NCBI GenBank assembly: GCA_012064415.1
Contig: SSNU01000190.1
Coordinates: 15,213 to 67,396 of the forward strand
Direction of reading: 5' to 3'
Length of the DNA: 52,184 nucleotides
DNA from: Gyrodactylus bullatarudis
Taxonomy: Eukaryota > Platyhelminthes > Monogenea > Gyrodactylidea > Gyrodactylidae
Shown here: piece after piece, positions 44,041-52,184 of the stretch
Layout of the letters: each line of letters begins with the position of its first letter
Position numbering within the stretch: the stretch's first letter is position 1
Made by a program: the position numbers and the translations under genes
Notes under the pieces: model-generated
The model's database searches: none
What the model was told of the DNA's origin: nothing
Seen by the model: only the letters and a program-made list of their open reading frames with translations

Positions 44041-45148
44041 TTTTATCAACAACTTATATGTGTATTTCATCATGGGATCCAAAAAATATAATTTTCCTGA
44101 CTATCTTGAGAAAAATATTCAGTTATATTAGGGGGTTTCAATCTAAGTTTGAATCCAAATGTTTACTGATTTTAAGAAAATTTCAAGAAAATCATTTCAT
44201 TCTCTAGGGAGTATCTGATAAAGAAACCAATTCCTTTAGCTTCACACTTCCTGTTATGGATATATAGGGGGTAATCATGATTTCAAGAGAGAAAGAGAGA
44301 TAACTTGAAGAAACCTCATGTAAAATTGGGAACAATCAAGAAATTGTATGACCACCACTCTATCTCCTTTAGAATAGATGATTTCTTTTATTTTATCACA
44401 ATAATAATAATCCCATCTTAGGATAGAATCAACTAAAGATGTATCAGTCACCTCCCCTCTCTCTTTATTTCTTTCAATCTTATGGAGTTAATATTGAAGC
44501 TACTGCTTTAGGACTTGTGATAATAAAAGATGATGTACATTCCTACTTTTCTAAGACCAAGTGTAACATCAAGGAAGAAGAGATGAGACAAGCACACATC
44601 CTAGCAATGTACATTGCACAATAGAGGAAAGAAGAAACTCCATGATTTGAAAAGAGAAAACCATGTGAATCAGTCAAGTTAAGACCTGTAAACATATTAG
44701 GGGAAAAGGACACATAGGAAATAAAAGTGAATTTATAGACTATCATTATCACACCAGACCATGGCATGTATTCAAATAGTCAGCCTATTGAGCAATTGAG
44801 CAATAACATGTTTCCTGATTATAGTTATTATCGTCATTGTTATTATTTACAAAAAACCAAAAAAGAAACAACCTGTAATTAACTTGAAAGAGAAATGACT
44901 ATAGAGTATTTTTCCGACTCATCTTTAGTACGAGTAGATTTCAGGAATTCAATTTGAGTATTACTCAGTCTTACAATCTATTCAACAGTGAAAATTACTC
45001 CGAGTTGTATTCATATAACTTTTTGGAATTCTTTTGACATTCAAGAGAAAAAAAGCGACCTGACTACTTACAAATGAACCTTTTTTCATAAATTATTGAT
45101 TAATTTATACAAAAACACATGGCAGAACCTTTAGTGATGGTGGTCGGT

Positions 45149-45345
45149 AGACTTGGATGAAATTTCGTAAAACTGATGAAACCGCCTGTAATTTTGTTTA
45201 AATAATCTTTGAGCTATTTCTTAATCATTCCACCATGTCTGGCTGAGTCAACTCTTTAAATGATTCTTGTATCATATAAACAAAATTTCGGAAATTTTCA
45301 AATTTTGAACGTTTTTTATATTCTCTTGATTTATATCTTCATTAA
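45149..45345. repeat. Family B partial copy
   Basis: TAGACTTGGATGAAATTTCG at the start and AACAAAATTTCGGAAATTTT then AACGTTTTTTAT further in follow family B order. No right arm was found. Confidence 0.55.
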
Positions 45346-46559
45346 AAATGTCTTAATCTTTTACATTCAAAATCCAAAATATGAAAAACTATTTAAATAA
45401 AATATTTAAACTATTTATAACTGCATAAAGTTAATAAATTTTTTAGGGTTAACTCAAAGTTTTCACATCATGTTCTATACATCGTTAGAATCCCCTCTCA
45501 AGGAACTGGATTAGATTCAGACCCAAGTTAAAAATAGAAAGTTTAAAAAATACTACCTCTAATCTTTAGTAAATTTATTACAGAGTCTTACAAATTGGAC
45601 TTTTGGTTTTTATATGATATTGCTATTATAACTGTCTTAGTAATTCGTCAATAAAATTAATCTAAAAATCCATCTCTGTCCTGAATTTTTGGTTCAGAAA
45701 AAAATTCAGATTTGTCAATGAAAATATTTTTGGGTAACCTTTTTTTTTGAAATTGACACATATATATTTATTCATAGAAATGATTTGTACAAATAAGGGA
45801 ACAGGGAAAGAGTGTTCAATGTGCTGAAATAGACACTAAATTTCTTTGAATTTGAAAAGTTTTTTTAAGTCAAAAACTCCATTGTAGAAATATTCATAAT
45901 GGACATAATTGAAATCAGCAAAAAATGGGATTTTTTCATGTAAGACTGTTTTTATTATCTTTCTATAGAATGTGTGTTAAACACTAAGGGATCAGGATGA
46001 TTCAGGGGTAAGAAAAGTGTCCAATAATTGAATGAAATTGACAATTTACAAATTATGAATGAAATGTATTGTAACGTTCAGTAAAAGTTCAAGAATTATG
46101 AATAAAATTTTTTACCGTTAGATCAACAAGACTGTTGAAGAAAAAGAAAAAGTAGACGCAGGAGAATTTGAGAGAAAAAATTGTTCCCTTAGTACTTTGG
46201 TAGACAAATGTATACTACAGTGTATACTGAGTGAGATGAAAAATTTTTAAATCCTACAGGTAAAGAACATATATGGAGAGTGTGTAGAGAAAGAAAGAAA
46301 AATTATGTCAAAGGGAAGAAAATGAATAATATAGATACAAATAGGGAGAGGGAATCCTTGAATATTATTGGTCAAACGGTATTAGGAATAGATATGAATA
46401 GATACGATACCTTTAGCCAATCAGGTTTGAGGAAAAATACAAACGCACAGTATTTTCCGTGAAACTAATGAATTTAACCGAAGAATATTTAAGGTTTTTA
46501 AAAATTAGATCCATTCGATAAATTTAACCACCTTGTGCCTTGTGAACAGTTAACCACGA

Positions 46560-48555
46560 ATGTCTATTGGTGATGGAATTAATTACCTCGAGCCTTATGG
46601 TCATCAAACAGGTCTCTTGGGAAATATGGTCCGGGCTAATCATTTTAATTCAGAAAATACTTCTTTATTTGCCAGATCTGCCAACACCCGTGATATACCG
46701 CCAAATGCCTCGAGCAGTCCGCAACATGAAACCCCGGTTGACCTCCTGAAGACTTGTCATGACAATTCATTTCTTAAAAATTCTTTCATCAACTTTACTA
46801 AGAATAATTTCAACCTTCTCAAATTCGAATCCCAAATGTCAGACTTCAATAATAGCTCAGCCAATGGAGATTACAATAATCCCGCTGGTTATAGTTCCCT
46901 TACAGAATCATCCAATGAACAAATCGGTTTCAATTTGAACAGTTTTGAATTCAGTAGCACCACAACTGGCCCCTCCAATACATGTGAAAGTAACCATAGT
47001 TCCACATCAGAAAGAATCAGTCCCGAATTAAACTTGACTAACAATTCAAGTGGGAATCTATTCGGAAGTTACCAGAATGTCTATTCCAAGATGGACTCCT
47101 ACCTGTCACCTGGACTGTCGAATAAAGTAAAGAAGAGTCCATCAGATCAAGGTCATACACAGGAAAGCGACCAGGAGGAACTAGACAGCAGTGATCCCCC
47201 TGAACATTCAGATTCGAATGATGTCACCAACAAGAAAGGTAAATACTTTTTTAAAATCTTTTATCTTTAATCAAACTAATGAATTTCCATTGTAGGTTCA
47301 GCTGGACGCAGAATTGAGAAGCCTCCATTGTCGTACATTGCCCTCATTGCAATGGCCATCAAGTCTAGTCCGATGAAAAGGTGTACATTGAGTGAAATCT
47401 ATCAATTTCTCCATAATAAATTTCCCTTCTTTCGTGGATCATACACTGGATGGAAGAATTCAGTCCGTCATAACTTATCTCTGAATGAGGTGTTCATAAA
47501 AATGCCCAAGGGAATGGGCAGACCTGGTAAAGGACACTACTGGACCATTGATCCACAAGCAGAGGAGTTATTCCAAGAGGGCGCCTGTCGTCGTAGACCA
47601 AAGAATTCTCGAAGGAAGGGTGGCCAAAATCCTATCCACAGTACTCCATCTTCTTCGTCAGGCAATAACACCTCGAATAACAATACTACAACTAATAATC
47701 TGTTCAATAACTCTTCTAATTCTCAGCATCAGACCCATTTATCAGCTCTGGAGTCTAGCGGTAATAACCACAATAGATCTATATCACCTCATTTGTTATT
47801 GCCCTTCGGTCTACCTAACATGTATCAGAATACTCAGGTACGCTATCTATAATGAAATCATTTTGGAAATATATTTTATCAAATTGTTTTTCAGAACGAC
47901 TATGATTTTCAATCATCTGGAAATTTGGATTCTGAACAAGTGGAAAAGAATTCTACAACTAATCCATTCCTACAATTCCCCGGGTGTAGAGCCTCCAGTT
48001 ATTCACCAATCTCGTTTAGTCCAACATTTTCAAATCTTCAGAACATTTATACAACATCAGATTCCCAATTTCGTACAGGCAATTGTTACTCCATGAACGA
48101 TTATACGAATAACACTCAGAGTACAACCAACACTGGCAACTCATCTACGAACTCATCAGATTATCCTCCATCATTAGACTTTACGATGAAAGCAATGGCA
48201 GATCAATGGAGCAGACAGCAGGATTACACCTCCTCTAGACCCTCGAGCAATTATCCCAACAGCAGTTCCCCCTCTCGAACTTCCACTCCTCCACAGACCA
48301 ATCTGAGTGCTGGGTCCTTTAGCCAGAATCCATCCTACTCATCTGATCTGTTCAGTCAATATATTCAAAATGATCATCAAAATTCCCTACATCAAGCCTC
48401 GTCAAATTCCTCCAATGTCGACTTGAAATCCTTACCAAGTAGGTTTTCCAATGGTCAGAATGACATGGAAGGTTTCTCAAGTTAATCTCTCTCTCATTTT
48501 CTTTTCAGATCATTTCTTGCCCCACCTGGTTGGATCTGTTAACACTTCCATGTAG
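46560..48555 (+). CDS. foxF: Forkhead transcription factor, FoxF type, 3-4 exons, about 603-617 aa
   Basis: Exons 46560-47238, 47296-47837 and 47895 onward. FoxF proteins bind DNA in the nucleus and pattern visceral mesoderm in animals. Residues 1-226 are Ser/Asn-rich and end in an acidic run ([20 protein letters not shown]). The forkhead domain (about 233-330) begins [15 protein letters not shown], with [33 protein letters not shown] (278-291), [14 protein letters not shown] and [33 protein letters not shown] and the RRRP ending match FoxF rather than FoxL1 or FoxQ2. The tail is Ser/Asn/Gln-rich. Exon 3 can stop at 48483-48485 (603 aa). Alternatively, a 28 or 37 nt intron (48481-48508 or 48472-48508) with a strong TTTTCTTTTCAG acceptor joins a last exon at 48509-48555 ending in TAG (about 614-617 aa). 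Confidence 0.9.
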
Positions 48556-51500
48556 TATGAAAGCTGGAATTTACCCTACTTGTACGAGAAAAGAGTATTT
48601 ATGGGTAAGCGAGTATGTAAACTTTCATATTCTAATAATAATAATTAGTTAATATTATTGTTGGAAATCTGTTTTTTCCAACTCTAACTAACTACCAACA
48701 AAAAAAATCACATGAAAATAATAATTCCTTGGTTGAATTTCTTTTGTTAAATTCTTTCTTCACTGAAACTGATTCCCTCTTCACAATTATTGTGTGATAA
48801 TAATCTCTGCGCATTTTAGCTACATTTCTTTCTTCTTAAGCCAAAATTTTTTTTCTATTTGGTGAAGAGAGAAAAGAATTTCTTTTTTCCTGTTCCCGTT
48901 AATACAATCGTGGTTAACTATTCCACTCTAACTCTATGAATATCGTGGGTTTGTAGAATTAAAAAAAAAAAAGAAATCACACTTGACATGAAAATTCAAT
49001 TCCCAATTAATTCCTAATTGCGTATTTAAACAACATGCAAAGTCTAATATTGCATTCATACAGCTAATTTCATTTGAATTAATTATTATTTCTCTTGAAT
49101 TTAGGTCCTCTTTTCAGTCAGAATCAAAAAATTGTACAAAAGAATCATGATTAGATGAACCGAAACTCTACCCCGAGATATAAAAAAACAAGAAATAAAG
49201 AGGATTTTATTATTTGATTAACTATCATTCGAAACCTATATGTATATGTAATAATTGCTATCATTTATCACTTGTATTATATTATTATTGTCAAGATTTG
49301 ATTTTAGAAGAAATAAAAACCTTATTACATTCTAAAAAATATTTAGTTTTCACTCTATATAAGAACTATACTTTGACTCGTACCATTCTCAGACGATAAA
49401 ATAGGAGGAAGACAGAGTCCCCCTACTGTATTCACTCGGGGGTCAACTGATGTCATTCTGAAATGGTAATGCTTATCGAAATTCATGAAAAAGGGGGTCA
49501 ACTGTTTTTTTATTTCATTCATGCAAGGTTTGTAAGAAAGGAAATGAAAAAAAAACACATGATGATGTACACACATGTGTGTTAGAGGTTGAATAAAGGC
49601 GATTACAGAAGCAGATATTGAGAAAAGGCAATTTTATTGAGATAACATTCACTGTCCAGTGTACACCTGCTTATTGTATTAAACATGAAAAAATTAGTTC
49701 TAATTAATCAGGAAAGATAATCAATGTTTTTTTAAAATCAAGTCAAGCTAATTAAAATTTAAAAAATTTTATTTTAGGGAATCAATTGACAAAACTGATC
49801 CCCACATTTAAACTAAAAATGATAACGGTAAACATTTTTACTGAACAGATCTAAATTAATCAGTGATAATTACAGTCTCAACAATAGCAAGACAGCGAAC
49901 ATAGCCAGGCATCGTCTTTAATTAATGAACAAATTCTAGGGTTAAACACATACATACTTGAGCATAGGCTAGATTACAATGAGCCCTGTCAATCAAATCA
50001 AGAAAATCCAGATCCCATTTAATATAATCTGATTACCGAGAAGAGGAATAGATTGATTCCTTAGTCCTCATAAACAGAGGACTTATTTGGTCAGATAAAC
50101 ACTGCTTATTAAATAGATTTGGATTATTCAAACTTTTTATTAGAAATCAGACACACGAATAGATAGAGATATATAAAAGTAGGAACCCAACTGTTACTTA
50201 CTCATGAGTAGATTTATTGACTAGAGATCTGAATTTTGGTCTAACTAGCACAGCAGTTGAGTTAATTATCAGAGTAATATCTTGGAATGGTTTTTAATAA
50301 TAAAGATTATTACAATCTCTAATAGAATCAAACTCTTGACAAAAAGAGATCTGAATATAATGAGCTGATTTCTTTTGAAAACTGAAAAACATTGTTAGAA
50401 TAAGATAAAATATGTAAAAAAACTTTAAATCAAAACGTAAAACGAGATATCCTGCTTATCAGAGGGTCAGTACACCACCCTAGGATCAGAATCTTTTTTT
50501 TTGTTAGACGAATTTCTTATATTTATATAAAACTGATAATTACAAAATTATAAAGCAATCTTTGTAGAGGTTTTCGTTCAAAGCAAAATAAATGAAAAAT
50601 GATGTATAAAAGAAAAAAAAGAAAAATGTTCTATCGAATTCATCAAATTGGCGAATGAGATTAGTAATCAATGATAACTAATCATAAAGTTATAAAATAT
50701 GAAAAACTAGTGTCTGCAATCAAAACGAAAATTATCTGGTTAATGGAGGTAAATCCCAATTCAGTTAAAATGTTAACTAAAGACTCCTCGATATGAGACT
50801 TCAATTCAATTTGGAATTCGACAAAGATTTTTGATGTGAAACCTGAATTGGTTCAGGATATTCTTCACTTTCACATTTTCTCTTATCAGATTGATAAGAC
50901 AGGAAGTATAAAGAAAAAGTAGAGAATAAATAAGAATGATAGAGATAGAGAGTTGACCAATTCACCCGACATCTCTCCTTGTTACCATGACACTTTACGA
51001 GTCTTTCGAGGATGGCTCTATTTGAAAGAAAATAAGACATTTTATTTGACAAGTAATGGAGAGAGAATTTCAAATGCAGGTAAACTTGATTAGGCCAGAA
51101 TCCAATGCCTCTATAGTTTTTGGATTCCAAGTCCTGATTGCGTATCCGGCAATTTAAACAAAATACCAAGTTTGACTCATAAAATTGTTAGAGTTAAAAG
51201 AAAATATGAGAACATGAAGAAGATGTGAACCTGTTGTGATCTCTCTATCAGATTTAGGATGCGGTCGAAACTGATTCTCCCGTTGGATCTTGAAATGATG
51301 GGCTAACTTTAATAATAATCTGAGAAATACTAATTATGAAAATAACTATTTACTCACTACTTATAATAAACAAGAAATACGACTTGTCAAATTGTGACAA
51401 CCTCAACTGCATAAAAAGTATTACTAAACATATCCGATCTAAAATTGACTACTCCCAATCTCTCCTATATCCAGATCTTCATTGAGTAGAATTAACCAGG

Positions 51501-51745
51501 TGATTTTCGATTTAATTTTTTTCAGATATACTGCCAACACTATTTCAACTGCAATCAAAATACTCATTTATGTTTCTTCCTCGCCTTTAAACCAAAAACA
51601 AGATTTACTTTTTTCATTTATCCTATCATCATTTTGTAAACCATTATTACTCAAATTCACTTTCATTTAAAAAAAGCTCATTGAGCTTAATATCAACCCA
51701 TATATTATTAATCTAACCATCGTTTTCTTATCAAATCGGAAATAG
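48556..51745. other. 3' flank of the forkhead gene, no gene seen
   Basis: A+T-rich. AATAAA at 49194-49199 is a candidate poly(A) signal, with another near 49311. The short open frames further on (such as 50801-51169, minus) have no recognisable motif. Confidence 0.5.
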
Positions 51746-52184
51746 TTTGTTTCTTTTAACTCCACCACAAGTAAACTAGAATCAGTAAACTCGGGTTTAC
51801 CCCAAGGTTCAACTATTGGCCCTCTTCTCTTTAATATTTGCTTCGCTGATATTCAGCTCCCGGAGAACATAGAGGGTGTTCCCCTTAAATTTGCTGACGA
51901 TCTAAAGTTCGTTTTCAAGGAATCGCTTCTACTTCCTGGAGAAATTGTCTCCTTTGCTTCAGATCTAGGTTTCAGTATTTCTGATGGACTTAAAATTGAC
52001 CCACTCTCTAATTTACCTAAGATTAATACCATAATTTTTTCAATTTTAAAATTCTCTAAGTCAATTAATTTAAGACTTAAAGCTTATAAAGCCTTTGTTT
52101 TGAATAATCTTGATTACATCTCTCCACTTGTTCCCTCTTTATCCATAGAAAAATCTTTGGAGATCGAGCATGTCCAATCCAGGT
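51746..52184 (+). pseudogene. Non-LTR retrotransposon reverse transcriptase remnant, runs off the window
   Basis: Open to the window edge with no ATG. SGLPQGSTIGPLLFNICFAD then PLKFADDLKFVF are reverse transcriptase motifs (the LPQGS block and the FADD catalytic pair). LRLKAYKAFVLNNLDYISPL then LEIEHVQS is the thumb/C-terminal block of Jockey/CR1-type elements. Between the FADD motif and that block there are only about 70 residues, fewer than usual, so sequence seems lost. The upstream fingers domain is absent, with a TAG at 51743. It was probably truncated at the 5' end, as such elements often are. Confidence 0.85.

Larger units (their letters stand above)
23732..46559. other. Gene-poor region upstream of the forkhead gene
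   Basis: Nearly 23 kb in which I find no cellular gene. It is filled with A+T-rich DNA, foldback/MITE families A and B, a 662 bp inverted-repeat element, piggyBac-type short elements, a tRNA-derived repeat and microsatellites, listed separately. Open frames here are short and lack recognisable motifs. It may hold distal regulatory DNA of the forkhead gene, which cannot be judged without comparison to other species. Confidence 0.6.

Noticed and set aside
44439..44624. 61-codon frame with GATGTACATT / CAATGTACATTG words, considered as a hairpin RNA
   Set aside because: Pairing is limited to a few bases and no stable miRNA-like stem was found.
47548..48096. 182-codon open frame overlapping the forkhead gene
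   Set aside because: It is a shifted-frame shadow crossing an intron; the forkhead frame has clear homology.

Overview
The window is strongly A+T-rich animal DNA. It has spliced protein genes, many DNA-transposon relics and no bacterial-style operons. The gene families (Jun, NELF-C/D, SURF2, ECSIT, FoxF) are metazoan. The load of Tc1/mariner and foldback elements, together with the compact gene block, suggests an arthropod, plausibly a copepod crustacean such as a sea louse. That placement is inference; no sequence match was run.

Layout. A probable exon of an unrecognised Gly/Met/Pro-rich protein lies at about 362-611 (+). From 5672 to 16066 (-) lies a three-exon jun gene. Its 7.9 kb second intron splits the leucine zipper and carries an intact Tc1-type transposon (6000-7456), a 207 bp MITE (8884-9090) and an internally deleted mariner (11380-12116). 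Three genes packed in alternating orientation follow: NELF-C/D (TH1) at 16293-18466 (+), SURF2 at 18483-19099 (-) and ECSIT at 19212-21951 (+). jun/NELF-C/D and SURF2/ECSIT are head-to-head pairs sharing 226 and 112 bp. NELF-C/D and SURF2 are tail-to-tail with 16 bp between stop codons and one palindromic poly(A) signal serving both strands.

From 21952 to 46559 I find no confident cellular gene. This stretch holds a piggyBac remnant, foldback/MITE families, a SINE-like tRNA-derived repeat and microsatellites. At 46560-48485 or 48555 (+) is a forkhead gene of the FoxF type. The right edge enters a decayed non-LTR reverse transcriptase.

The most notable observations are: (1) many introns of only 25-37 nt, extremely short for an animal, beside an intron of 7.9 kb; (2) a cluster of perfect AP-1 sites (TGASTCA) in the jun promoter and first intron, pointing to autoregulation; (3) the shared palindromic poly(A) signal; (4) long-arm foldback families; (5) an intact, asymmetric Tc1-type element sitting in a dispersed repeat whose roughly empty relative lies at 32.3 kb. 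Exon maps were built by eye from reading frame, GT-AG sites and family similarity.
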